Source: Tetradesmus obliquus (lineage: Eukaryota; Chlorophyta; Chlorophyceae; Sphaeropleales; Scenedesmaceae). Taken from it: a DNA stretch of 64,000 nt. The position numbers and the translations under genes were made by a program. The notes beneath the pieces are model-generated. The model was not told the origin of the DNA and ran no database searches. It saw only the letters and a program-made list of their open reading frames with translations. Positions 48,642-61,219 of this stretch are shown here, piece after piece (within the stretch, counting starts at the first letter, position 1; each line of letters begins with the position of its first letter). The DNA is taken from the NCBI GenBank assembly GCA_030272155.1, contig CP126191.1:332501-396500 (forward strand), read 5' to 3'.

Positions 48642-50847
48642 ATCGTGTGCGTGATGCAGTGTCTGGGTTGTGTTTGCTCGGGAGGTTTCAAGACACGCCG
48701 GTGTGCGTCACACCTTTGACAACAGCTGACGGCAGCGTTTCGCAGTCCTCACCATGCCTGCTGCCGCAAACATACCTGTCTGCATCTCTATTCTTGATTA
48801 TTGGGCTTAAAAGAAGGTTTCAAGCGTAGTACCAAAAACCCTAGTGCAGGAGGAACGGCACACCATTTGTGACAAGCATTAATGCATTCATTCAAATATT
48901 TGAATGCGGCAGGCAGCTGCGAGCTGCATGATGCACAGCCCGCCTTGCTTCGTCGCTTATTGAGCATCTTGTTGCCTAACCCGAGCTTCAAGTCGAACAG
49001 TTCATTATGGTCAGGCCTATTCCTGCATCAGCTGTGCTGCCAGCACATTAGGCTCGGAGCAGCTCAGCAGGGCTGACAGAGGCCCAATTGCAAAACCATA
49101 ATCTGAATATGCGTGACTAATGCAGCAGCACGGTTACGCTAAACAGCCACAGTTGCTTACATGGAAAGGTCTAACCTACCCGTAACCTACCCGTAAAGTT
49201 GAACTTCAGCCTGAATTGCACACTGCATGACCCCAACAGCAGTGACCATGTTTCACTGAAACGGCTGTGCAACAATTGCTTCCAAAAGTTGTAAGACACA
49301 AAAGGGTCACTCTGTTGAGTCAATCTGTTACCATGGCACTTCACTTGATGTCACAGGGAGTGCAGCGTGCGCAGCGCACAGCCCTGGCTGTGGCACTGGT
49401 ACAACAGCACACGAAACAGAGCTAAGATTCATGCAACTGCAGTAGCAGGCACACTTGTCACAGTAGAGTACACAGCGCTGCCTGCTGGCATCAGGCACTG
49501 CCATGGCATGCAGCAGCTGCTGGTTGAGTGTGCTGCAGGACTGCAGCCTGTGGGCACAAACTGAAAACACACATAATTGAGACGCATAATGCTTCATCCG
49601 TTGTACGAGCTGCCAGAACTCAACAATTCAAAGGGGCCCATGCAGCACACCGCTGCCAGTTGATCTGAAAATGGAAGTTGATGAGTGCAAGACCACGCTA
49701 AGAAACATACATGCATCGTATACCAGGTGGAGTCTGGAACAGCGCTCCAGGGAGAACATCAGTGATTGCATCAACGCTGACAGTGATGCACGCGCTGAGG
49801 TGAAACAAGAACGATCGATTGCACATGCAAGGTACTCTACCACACTGCCCAATCTGAGACGCTTGAAAATGGGAATGGAACATGGGCGGGCATGAGGCCG
49901 CGCAATTGAAATGTGAACAGGCTGCAAAGCCGCAGTGAAGGATGGCTGGCACAGAACATGGCACGCCTGCGCTGGTAACCACCGCAGCACCATCAATGCA
50001 TGGTTGGCACAACTTCAAGTTTGGCCATGAAAACTGTTCAGCCTCGTGACACAAAGCGTCCCCCATGCCAAGCGTTGCATCCAAAGCAAACGCGCCATCA
50101 TCATCGCGTGAAGAAAACTGTGAAATGAAACATCCTTCCAAAGTATGCAAACATGATGCAGACTAGTCAAGAAAGGAATGCACAGCACTGCCGTTGGGAT
50201 GCAGGGCCATACCATATGGTGCATCAGCACATCAAGCGGTGTGCAAGTTGAGTCCTGCAACCAGTGGCATATATAAGTGAAGTTGGCATGTGCCAGGCAA
50301 CATATGATGGCAGCGATCATATGATGCAAAAAAGCACATGTATATGTGCTGCCAGCATAAGCATGAGGCGGCGACCTGCCTGAAAGAGGAAGTGCCGCCA
50401 CACCATCATCAAACCGACACAGTATGCACTGTGTATTGCAGCATACGCTGCTCAACTATGATGACTCAGCAGGCAAATTCTCCCGCTGCTTCAGCATCAC
50501 CCTATGCAACCAACGCAGTGCACTTGCAGGTAGCAGTGCACTAACAGTGCTGCGGCCGCCACACAAGTGGCCATGACCAGATCACCGTTCACAACTTTGA
50601 AGCAAAGGCCATGATGACAGTCAGAGGAATGCAAGTGCTTTCATGTCAGCTAGACATTACAGCTCAAGTTGCTGCCAGCTACGTACATTGCACTACTGCC
50701 AGCTGTGCTGCTTGTGTGGCGGCTGTGAAATCCCACCTGACCACACATCATCCTGAACTTCACGCATCATTAATCTAGGCTGTTCAACCTGACGTGAAGT
50801 TCACGCAGTGGTCGCCCAGACTGAGCAGCCCGGGGCCAGCATGCCGC
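48642..50847. other. Intergenic, no gene seen
   Basis: About 2.2 kb between the start of the lipid kinase gene and the 3' end of the protease gene. It should hold the lipid kinase promoter and the protease 3' untranslated region. Open frames are short and unmatched. Confidence 0.45.
50657..50661 (-). promoter_or_regulatory. Putative TGTAA poly(A) signal of the protease gene
   Basis: TGTAA on the minus strand about 190 bases after the protease stop. TGTAA is the usual poly(A) signal in chlorophycean algae. Position is plausible, but the word is short and not proof. Confidence 0.35.
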
Positions 50848-50937
50848 CTACATCAGGGGCGTCCAGGGGTTGGTCTTGTACATGCCAAAGGGTCCGTCAC
50901 CGCCGCAGCGGTCCTTGCGGATCCAAATGTAGCCTGC

Positions 50938-50976
<39 letters not shown>

Positions 50977-51196
50977 CTGTGCTTCAGTACGGGAGCATTT
51001 TCTGAAGTGTGCAGTGTGTGACTTGCACCAGGTGGCATTGTGACTGCACAGCACATGGCCGTATGCGCTGGGTAATGCAGCTGGCGCGCGACCCAGCCAC
51101 ATCCTATGTTGGAAGCTAGACAGCCGCTGCTTGCAACAAACGTTCAGGAACCCCAAGCACATGCAGTCAGCACCCCAACACAGTGCATGGTACAGC

Positions 51197-51240
<44 letters not shown>

Positions 51241-54200
51241 TCTCAGCAGGCAGCACACTCACCTGCATTGTTGAAGGTGGGTCCCCAGCTGCAGGGGCAA
51301 AGAACGTCAGCAGCCAGCCACAGCAGCAGGTGAGATGCATGCATGTACACTATGTGAGCAGGGTCTTCTGCATGACATATCTTCTGTGGCATGACAACAA
51401 ACATGAGATCGCTTCACTTGCTGTGCACCACCCAAATGTAGGGTAGCTGATGCCTGTTGCTGTTGCTGGTGAGGATCGCGGTTTCCTAGCCTGAGTGCAT
51501 GCATGCGTGCTTGCTTTGCACGAATTCATGTGCGCTTGACTCTGAAGCATCACGGACCAGCAAAATTGCAGCTCACCTGTTCTTGACGTACCAGAAGTCC
51601 CACCTGCAAGACAGCAGAAGCAGCAGCCAAACCGGACAGCAGTCAGTTTAGATGTTACATTTGAGACTGCCGCCTGCTGGCACGTCCTAAGTGCATCAGC
51701 AGTCCCCGCATGCGACGAAACAAGCGCCTTTGCAGGGTAAGTAAACACAGCACTTCACTTTACATGCTGCAGCAGTACAAGTACTAAGCAGAATACAACA
51801 CTAATCTTTACTCCTACGCAAGAGTCTGCTGTACATGTGAGCTGGTGCTAGTTCATCCACGGGCTGGTTCACTCACGTCTCTCCGTTGGACATGGGCACA
51901 CCGCCCACCCAGCCCACCACCAGCACGGCATGGTTCAGCCGGGACCAGCTCTCGCCACAGTTGCGCACCCAGCCTGCAGGTGTGCATCGACAAAGTTGAT
52001 GAGCAAACAGTGCACTGGCCCAGCCATGCTCCTAAGCCCTGGTTGGCTCATTGTGCTAGCTTCCTTCAAGACAGCTAGGACGGCAGAACCCTGTCAACTG
52101 CAAGTCAGGCGGCTGCAACAGCTGTGCTGCACAGCTGTGCTGCACAGGCATCTTGGAAGTTACAAGAGTAACCTCGCCCGTTGGGGAGCCAATGACAGGC
52201 TCATTGGGCAAAGAAAGAAAAGCAACCTTGACCGGTCCTTTGAAAGGTGTGGCAAGGTGTGGCAGCCGCTAACAGCAGCCGCAGCAGTGGCAGCAGAGTG
52301 TGAGTCAAATAACCCTAACAGCACGAAGCTCACCCGCAGCAAACGTGTTCCATCTTGACGCGTCCAGTGCAATCACGGTTGGGTTGACAAACACGCTCTT
52401 GGCCAGGCTGGCGCCATCCTTTGGCACGTACGAAAAGCCAGTTGCGCCGGTGATGTAACGCGGAATGGCGCGGCAGTTGTTGCCGTCATTGGCATTGTAG
52501 GGCTGGCTGGCCTCGAAAGGAGCACCTGTAGGGTTGAGGGCAGAAACACATTACATTACATTACATTACATGCTCCACTCAACGAGGAGTGGGAACCCCA
52601 GTCAGGAGCCAACGAGAGGCTCATAGGGAGCCAACGAGAGGCTCATAGGGTAGCCAACGAGAGGCTCATAGGGTAGCCAACGAGAGGCTCATAGGGTAGC
52701 CAACGAGAGGCTCATAGGGAGGCAGTATGACTCGGCTACGTCAAGATTGTGATAGACAGGCAGTATGACTCGGCTACGTCAAGATTGTGATAGATGAAAG
52801 GGGTGGCGTGCAAGTGTGTCCAGTGGCTGAGATGCTGTGCAGCCCCAATGCAACAACCGCTATCACCAGTGGTTGACGGCGCAAAGGCTGCTATGCATCA
52901 ATACCTCAACACGTCGCAAGCAAGCAGCTGTGGCTCTCACCGTTGCAGATGTAGCGGTCAAACACACTGTCAGGCCAAGCTCCATTGCACTGGTTGCCTG
53001 CAGCAGTCCACCAGAACACAGCCTCAGGCAGTTGTACACAGTCACCACACTTGATCACGTAGTTACATGGCAGTTGTACACAGTCACCACACTTGATCAC
53101 GTAGTTACATGGCAGTTGTACACAGTCACCACACTTGATCACGTAGTTACATGGCAGTTGTACACAGTCACCACACTTGATCACTTAGTTACATGGCAGA
53201 ATGCGACAACACAACGAAGCATCAACAGCAATGACGTGTGCATTGCATTGGACAATCGCTGCTGCAGCAATCTTTGTAGCACTCGCTGGTGTGGCAGTAG
53301 CACCAATCACTCAAACTCATGGTGGTTGGCTGCAGATGCATCTTGTGATTTGATGAGCTGGATACTGAAGTACACCATGCTTAAACGCACCTGCAGTGCA
53401 CTCCAGGAAGTCATCCTCTGAGAGGTCTGTGTTGCTGGCCCTGTAGCCACGGTCGTACCACTTGCGGATGAAGGTGGACTCAAGGGCACCTGCAGGTACA
53501 GAGAGGTGGCAAAAGAGGCGGCAGCAGCAGCAGCAGCACAGGCGGCAGCAGCAGCAGCAGTTGCACCAGCAACGTGACATTCATACTTGAAGCGCCAACA
53601 CAAGTTGTTCCATTGCTTGCTTGCTGATCAGCTGTAAAACCAGTGAATGAGTCTGTGCAGGCACTGTTGGTGCACTTGGCAGCTCGTAGGCATCCATAGC
53701 ATTCTGGCTGTGGCTGGTGCCCTGATCTGCGCATGCTCGGCAGCAAAATGCAGAGCAAACAGACGCACGATGTTTGCAGCTCAACAGCAACTTGCTCAGC
53801 AGCCTTATGCTGGCTCACCGATGCTTGCATGGGCCGAGCAGCTCCCACACTGCAACGCAGCAGAGGCAGGACAAGGAGGAACCTCTCAGTGTGTACGCAG
53901 CACATGCAGTTCTGCGCATGTCTTGCCCCAGTCAAGTGTGAGAGTTTGCCAGAGTTTATGGTGTGTTAATTCAGGGTAACCGTCTGCCACAGCGCGTGAT
54001 AGCAAGCAATAGCAGCAAGCATTTGATACATAATGTGTTCTAGAATGCATGGAAGCGCCAGCAGCTACGCACGCGCGCAGACTCACCCCCAGCTGGTTCC
54101 TAACAGGGGTGATGACACCCGCATTGCGCCAGTCCCAGGACTGAGGGGTGCCCAATGCGCCGTAAGGGAAGGCCTTGTTGGTGTGGCACGGCACGCTGCC

Positions 54201-55891
54201 CTGCATCAGGCGCCTGCCGGCTCCTGTGTCTGCAGCAGGTGCCTGGGGCTCGACTGGTGTGGCTGCTGCCGGCTCGACAGCATCGGCTAAGGGGCGGGAC
54301 CTTCTGGTGGGTTCTGCAGGAGAGAGGGTGTAGGTGCGGGACGGGGCGGGGCCAAAGGGGTGTTAAGGGGACATAACCGCTGGAGGGAGGGCAGCATTCA
54401 GTGCTGGCGCGTGTTCTTGTATCAGGCGGAGCTGTGGGATTGGTGCTGTGGCATGTGATGATATGCATGTGAGCAGAGTTAAGGTGGTATGCTCAGCGCT
54501 GCTGCAGGGCGAGTGTCGGCAGGGTGACGTTGTACTCACTGAATGTGGTGGGGATTGTGATCTCCTTGCTCATCAGAAAGCTCTTGTCAAACTCGTCCTG
54601 GCTCAGGTGACCTGGCGGCACAGCATGCAGCACGCAGCACATGCGGCAGCATACAACACTGTTGTAACATCATATTATATGCTTGCAACAGGGTGAAGGT
54701 TGCTCTGCAGCTGTCGCAAGCACACGTGCGTCAATCACTGGCTGAGCAATGCAATGCCAAGTCTTCTGTCAATGCAGCAGCAGCAGCAGCGGCGACAGCA
54801 AACAAGTGTCACTCACTGAACTGTGTGATGCCATGTGCCATCAGCTCATCCTCCTGGCCCTTCAGGTCGGGGTTGCTCTTGGCGGCTTCTGCGTTGCGGG
54901 ATGCAGCCAGGGCCAGGTTCGCCTTGAAGTACTGCAGTCACATAACAAGATAACAAGCAGCCAGTCAAAGGGGTCAGCATGCGGGTGCAGAGATATAGCT
55001 TCATTTTGATGCATCACTGCTGCCCAGGCAGCTGCAGCTTAAGCAAGTACATGCCCAAATGCTGCTGTGCCACATGTGGTACAGCAGCCATACGGGCTAC
55101 CCAGCTAGGTATTTGTGGGCCACAACCCACTTACTGCTTAGCTGCGGCAGTGAGTAAATGCTGTAGCAGAATAATGACAATCTGGGAATCTCGCTAAGCA
55201 CAGCAGCAACAGCAAGCTGATTTGACTGCTGTGAACAAAAAAAGGGCAAAAGCAAGGCTGCGCCCTAGCAGCTGCCGAGAGCAAAATGGACAAACTGGAG
55301 GTGGCTTGAGCTGGTAAGCTTACCGTGTAGCGTGTGGTGTCCTGCAGCATGTGGGGACCATACTGTGCGCAGTGCTCTGCCCATGCTGCCACAGGGTCCC
55401 TGAGGGCAGCCTGCAGCTTCTCCTTTGCCGCCCTCACAGCCTCTTTCGTGGCTGCCACGTTGGCAAGCATCTCGTCGTTGCTTGGCTGCCCTGCATGTGT
55501 TTGCAGCACGCAGCAGCATTGCAGGTTGGTGCGCTGGACTACATAATGGCATGCTGCGATCACTTGCAGCAAAATGACCTTACGTTGTAGGAAGTTGTAG
55601 GAAATGCTTACTGATTCGGTTGTGAAGTTTTTCACTGAACGCATCCAGTGACAGGCTGCGCCAGTGCTAATGCACTTCAAGATAGCTCCAGCCACAGCAA
55701 TTGCAACTGCAAGGGCCTTGCCAAGGCTTACTTGATGCAGCCTGGTTGGCAGCCTTGATATCGAAAGCGCTGCCGGAATCGCAGGCAGGCCAGGCGGTTG
55801 CATAAACCTTGTTTGGCTCAATGCGTTGCGCGGAGCTACTGTCGCACAGCAGCAGCACGGCCATGGTGAAGATAACCGCGTTCATTATCAT
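50848..55891 (-). CDS. Secreted papain-like (C1A) cysteine peptidase
   Basis: Thirteen exons, all phases agreeing: 55891-55732, 55490-55324, 54931-54817, 54611-54540, 54313-54087, 53849-53819, 53489-53391, 53183-52941, 52525-52334, 51973-51877, 51603-51577, 51288-51263 and 50933-50848; about 513 residues. A signal peptide opens the protein (NAVIFTMAVLLLCDSSSA). A helical propeptide follows, with an inhibitor-like segment ending HGITQFSHLSQDEFD. The mature part begins near TPQSWDWRNAGVITPVRNQL. The active site is encoded by a 31-base exon: CGSCSAHASI, with catalytic Cys as the fourth residue and the oxyanion Gln in RNQLG. The His is in LNHAVLVVGWV and the Asn in KNSWGPTF, across two tiny exons. 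The residue after the catalytic Cys is Ser instead of the usual Trp. An in-frame four-copy 14-residue Cys repeat lies in exon 8. It is probably a lysosomal/vacuolar or extracellular protease. Confidence 0.9.
52549..52795 (+). repeat. Second copy of the ATTAC/54-bp dispersed repeat, plus tandem units
   Basis: The same ATTAC run and ATGCTCCACTCAACGAGG unit as at 8181, here one 54-bp unit followed by five repeats of a 22-23 bp sub-unit (AGCCAACGAGAGGCTCATAGGG). A separate 38-bp direct repeat (GGCAGTATGACTCGGCTACG...) follows at about 52720-52795. The element is in an intron of the minus-strand protease gene, about 22 bases upstream of the 3' splice site at 52525, the same relation as in the WD gene. 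Confidence 0.85.
53029..53196 (-). repeat. Four 42-bp units spanning a 3' splice site and exon start
   Basis: Four units of 42 bp, coding KCGDCVQLPCNYVI in frame, make up the start of protease exon 8. The copy at the 5' edge (53155-53196) differs by one base, TAAG instead of TACG. That change creates the AG acceptor that is the only one in phase with exon 7. The other copies have Tyr there. Confidence 0.9.
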
Positions 55892-57313
55892 GGGCTGGGT
55901 TGACGCACAGGTAGTGTCCTGCCTTCAAGTAGAGTCTACAAGTCAAAAAAAGAAAGATGCAGAGCACTTGAAGGTCAGTTGTGGATTCGGGGCTCTTCCC
56001 TGCGAACCTCTTGCTGCAACCGGACCGGATGAGGCAACTTATATGGCATGTTTGAGGTGGAAAAACAACTTGCGTGATCTTGCAAGGTTTAATGATGAGA
56101 TGATCAGTGAAAGACGACCCCACCCAAGCCCGGGTAGGGCCGACCACATGTGCTCGCGGGCTGTGCACGAACGCACGGTGCCATAATTTATTTACATATT
56201 GAAAAACTGCTTTGTATGTGTATGAAACAGCTCTTACACTCACCGCTTGCGACTAGAGTGCACCAGCTTTTTGCGTTCGCTTGTCAGAGTTTGCTGCACA
56301 CATTCACACTCTATGTGAATCTAGATCCGTTGATGATGGTCTGGAAAACATATGTGGTGCAAGAGCCTTATCAACGCTCTTCGTGTGTAATTGTCATTGT
56401 CACAACGCAGGGTGGTCGAAGGTGGCATTGAATGCCAGTGGAACGGCTAGTTCCTTGTGCGGGTTGGCCGTCGGTTTCAGAGTATAAGAGGTCTTATTGT
56501 ATTTGTGAAGAACGGTCATGCTCACACGTGCGCCCCTGCTGACGGCATGGGGTGTAGCAGCAGCTGTCTGTTACTGCCGTTGTGGTGGAGCTTGATCAGC
56601 AGTCTAGACTGCCATCAGCTGCCTTGCTGCAGCTTTTCATTCCGAACAAGCACATAGGCTTCCTCTATATGTTCTCAAGGATGCAGCCGACATGCTTCAC
56701 AGCCGCAGCATTGTTTCACACTGTGACAGCACTTACCTGCTCAGCAGTACTAGTACTAGTGCCAGGCTGGCAGCAGTAAAGTGCTGAACAGCAGTTCCTT
56801 CAGTGGGCTCAGCAGACTGCAGGAAGTTACCTAGCCACACGACGGCTACCATGGGTTGCTATTTTTATCATTTGATGTGTGCTTCCAGCACCGCAGTTTG
56901 GTAGGGTGACCGGCTCTCTCACAAAGGCAGCATGAGTGCCTGAAGACCTGCTGTGCAGGGGATGCACGACCGCGATGTAGGCTGCATACAACCCAGTAAT
57001 ATGGCTTTCAGTAGGATTGAGCTTTTAAACTGCGTTTGTTTGCCGCCTGAGAAGTGCACGTGCGCTGTATGTTAGGCTGTAAAAGTCAAATTTCACAATT
57101 GATTGACGAAGTGGCTGTGTAACGACGTGGCCAGCGCTTGAATGTTTTGTTTACTATTACATAGAAGATCATAATGCTGTTGTTCAGGCCATACGGTATC
57201 GATCGCTTCGGTGCTGCTGCCATCTACTGACTGTGTCCTCAATTCGCTCGAGCAGTCGGGAAAACGTGCTTGAATGCTGTTACAGGCTAGCAACAACGAT
57301 TGAGGGATTTGGC
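55892..57313. promoter_or_regulatory. Divergent promoter region, protease and channel genes
   Basis: 1.4 kb between the divergent starts of the protease (minus) and the channel (plus). No exon is supported. Composition is AT-richer than the genes. No specific element can be named. Confidence 0.4.
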
Positions 57314-60300
57314 ATGCAGCGGCCACCTGGAACTGGGCAGGATGGTGCTGCTAGGCCAAGGTGCGCTGGATTTGCTGCTTGTGTTCCTTGCATGTTTGCT
57401 TGCCTGTGTGGCTTACAGGCCAGAAATGCCCTCAGTAAGCAGGTAAGTTTGTTATGCAGTAACTACTTATGTGTTGTGTCTTCAGTAAGGGGCATGCTAG
57501 CCACTCATGCTTGCATGCCCAGATGCTGCCAGGTCACATCCTGAGAAACCAGTCCTGCAGGCATCCCTGGCAACTAGCAACTGCTATCGCTGCCACTACA
57601 CAGGTCTGGATCCAACCCAGGCGGCGGTCCTGCTGCAGCTGCAGCAGGCCGGCGAGCAGCAGCCTCCTCATCAGGAGGAGGTGCTCCGCCCAGCGGTCAA
57701 GCTGCTGCTGGCTACCGCAACACCTCCAGCCCCAGTCCTGCAGGAGGCCTCAGCCCAGAGCTGAGCCAGGACTTGGAGGGCATGAACCCTGGGGGTCCAG
57801 ACTCGTCTTTTGCAGGACACGAGCTGTACCGCGCCCTCAGGGGCAGCCAGGGTGATGACCCTCTCACTGATGAGCTGCTGTGGGATGGCGACTTCCTCAC
57901 CTCACAGCGCGAGTTCATCCAGAAGAAGCAGGAGGAGCAGCTGCTGGAGCGCCTGGAGCGGCGCATGGGTAGGTATAGGTTACCAGCACATGTGTGGCGC
58001 CCGGCTCTTTGCCAAGCAGCAGCAGGTACAGCGGAGTCAGCTTGCACGTGGTGTCGAAGTGCTTACGCCTGCGATGTACAACGATGCAGCATAAGCGGCA
58101 GAAGCAGCAGCAGCAGCAGCAGCTGCAGCAGTTGCAGCTGCATCAAGAGCAGCAGAAGCAGCAGCAGAACCAACAACAGCAGCAGCAGAGCAATACTTCG
58201 CCAATGCCTGCACCTCTGCATGTTAGCATACCTGGCTGAGGCCCTGACTTCTGTTTCTGGCTGCTGTCACTGCTGTGCCTTGCAGGACGTGTCAGGGCCA
58301 CGCCAAAATCTGATATGCCAGCACCGCAAGTGGATGCAGCAGGTGCTGATGGCGCAGCAGCAGCAGCAGCACGCGTATCAAGCAGCAGCAGTGGGGCTGC
58401 AGCTGCTGCGTCTCTGGGAGCAGCTGCAACTGCTGTTGTGACAGGCAACAAGCTGATGAACTTCATTGGCCGCATGCGCCCCAAAAGCAGCACAGTTGCA
58501 CCAGCACCTCTTGAGCCTGTAAGTGCTTCAGGCGGTGACACGACTCCCAGTCCTGGCACGTCTCAGCCACCTTCACCTGTGAAAACAACTGCGGCGGCAG
58601 CAGCAGCGGCAGCTGGTGCAGCCGCACCTGCAGCACCACCAGAGCAGACGCTGACAGCAGCAGCAGCTGCAGCAGCAGCAGCATCCGCCAACGAGCGCAG
58701 GCAAACATCAGATGCAGGAAGGTTCAGCAGCAGTGGCAGTGCCACCACCACACCTAGGCTGTTCACACGGCTGCTTTCTTCGATTGGTGTCAGCAGCCCA
58801 GGTGCCAGCCCACGCACAGGCAAACTGGGCAACCTTGTTGCCGAAGATGACAGTGCCAAAGCAGCAGCAGCTGGTACAGAAGCAGCAGCAGCTGGTGGTG
58901 ATGGAGTGGTTGAGGTGAGCGGCTGCAGCTCTGCAAGCTCTGACTATCACAACAACCCCAGCATGTATATGCATGTTGTGAGTTGTGCAGCTGCTTGTGC
59001 ACGCCAAGTGGCGTACATGCAGCAACTGTTATGTTCTGGGCCGGCTTGATAGCACACCATCGCTTTTGCAAGGTGTCCTGTGCTAGTTTCAGAGCCCGCT
59101 TGTATACCTTCTGCAGGTAAATGCACTGGCTGCTCGTAAGGCATCAGTAAAGGCAGCAGAGGAGCAGGCTAAGCAGCAGAAGGAAGCACTGGAGCGGTTA
59201 GACACTGCCCAGAGGTTAGAGGTGGGTGACTGCAGCAGCAGCACCTGCAAGCAATAATGATGCGCTGGTGCCAGCCAAGTGCCACTGCTGTGTCTGTTGA
59301 GAGTGTGTGCTAAGCCATGGCAGTTGCACCATGTGCAGGAGCATCAGAGCTCATCTCTAACATTGCATTAAGAAGACCTGTTTCTGCTGGCGCAACTGCT
59401 GCTGCTGTGCTGCTGATAGGTTGAAGCAGAACATGCCGAATATTCCTACATAAGGCGCACAGCAATCAAGGTGAGCACACTGTGATTGGGAACTGCAGCG
59501 TGCTGTGGTACAAGCTGTGTGTAATCTAAGATGCCCCTGCCATATGAATCCGCAACTGGGCTGTGCAGCAGCGCAGATTGTGGAGCATGTGTGACAAGCT
59601 GTCCTCTGACTTGCGCTGGCTCTGCTGCAGATCTGCACCCACTCTGACTTCGAGCTGATCGTGCTGCTGATGATTTTTGGCAACTGCATCAGCCTGGCAG
59701 CATACGACCCAGTCAATCATGACGGCCCCCGCAATGCGATGCTGGCAAAGATTGGTGAGTGCCTTCCATTGTGTGCAAGGCATAGCTCAGGATGCACCTG
59801 CAAAACGCATGTGCGACAGCTGGAGCAAAGCAGCAACAGCGTTATGTGCACGTGCATGCAATGCCACGAGCCTCGGCAACACCACACCAGCTAATCTACA
59901 GTTGATACGACATGCAGCAGCAAGTGCAGTGTTCGCGCACAACTACCCCCTTGTCTGACACTTGCTCTGCTGCTGCTGCCACCAAACACTTGCTCCTGGC
60001 TGTATTTTCTAAACAGACCTAGCGCTGAACATCGCGTTCACGGTGGAGATGGTGCTGCGCATTCTGTCCATCGGCGGCGTGCTGGCCTACCTGCGCCACC
60101 CCTGGAATAGCTTCGACTGCGTGATGGTGCTGGCGGGCTACACCACCTTCATCCCCATGGATGCAAGCAGCAGCGGCGGCGGCCTGGAGGGCCTGAAGGC
60201 GCTGCGGGCGCTGCGCGCAATGCGGCCGCTGCGCACAATTACGCGGTAGGCATAGAGCGCTGCCAATTGCTTAGTGTTTGAGGTGCATGATAGTCTAACA

Positions 60301-61176
60301 AGCATGTGCGGATTTTCATTGCAGCTGGTGCAGTTGGCAGGGTATGCTGGTGCAGCAGCCGCAGCATCAGCATCCAATGCCTGCGCACGTGGTGTGACGT
60401 CACAGAAATGCATCTGGTGCCCGTTGTTGACACAGCTGCTGGATGGTGGTCCTCACCCTGCACTGTGCTGCTGCTGGTGGCGATTGGTTCCACAATGTAC
60501 ATGCACTGTTTGCTGCAGGTTTCCTGCGCTGCGCTCCATTGTGGTGTGCTTCCTGGAGGCCATGCCGCTGCTGGTCAGCGTGGCAGCCATGCTGCTGTTC
60601 TTCCTGTTCATATTTGCAGGTATGGTGGGCTGTGATGTGCTTTTGCTGTTGCTGTGGGTACAGCAAAGCAATTTCACTGCTTCACTCACCAGGAGCTCCA
60701 GAACCTGCTAATGGTGCTGATACAGCAGCTGCACATGAAGCACTGGTAGCTTTCACCAAAATATGTTCATCACTGGCATGCAACGCCTTGAAGTACTTGC
60801 AATGGCAGCTGACACAAGCATTTGTATGTCGCGCTGTTTCTCGCTACCTCTGCAGTTGCTGGCACCGAGCTGCTGGATGAGGCATTCCACTACGGCTGCA
60901 GGGACCCTGCCACAGGGGAGGCGGAGTGGGCAAACCTGGACGGAGTCCAGGACGAGTTTGGCTGTGGGGCACGGCAATGCCCAGCAGAGTTCAGCGAGTG
61001 CTACGTGAGTGCGCCGCTAGCTGTGTGCTCGGCTGAGATTCTGCAGGTTGATGGCTGCCAGCTGAGATAGCAGCGATTAAGTGCCAGAAAGCATCCGTAT
61101 ACCGCTTGAAGGTTCTTCATGTGCGGCTCTTGTACTGATGCAAATGTTACCTTGCCGCAGCACCTGTGTCCTAATC

Positions 61177-61219
<43 letters not shown>

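Noticed and set aside
53029-53196. CRISPR-like 42-base repeat
   Set aside because: It is a direct tandem repeat with no spacers, lying in a coding exon.
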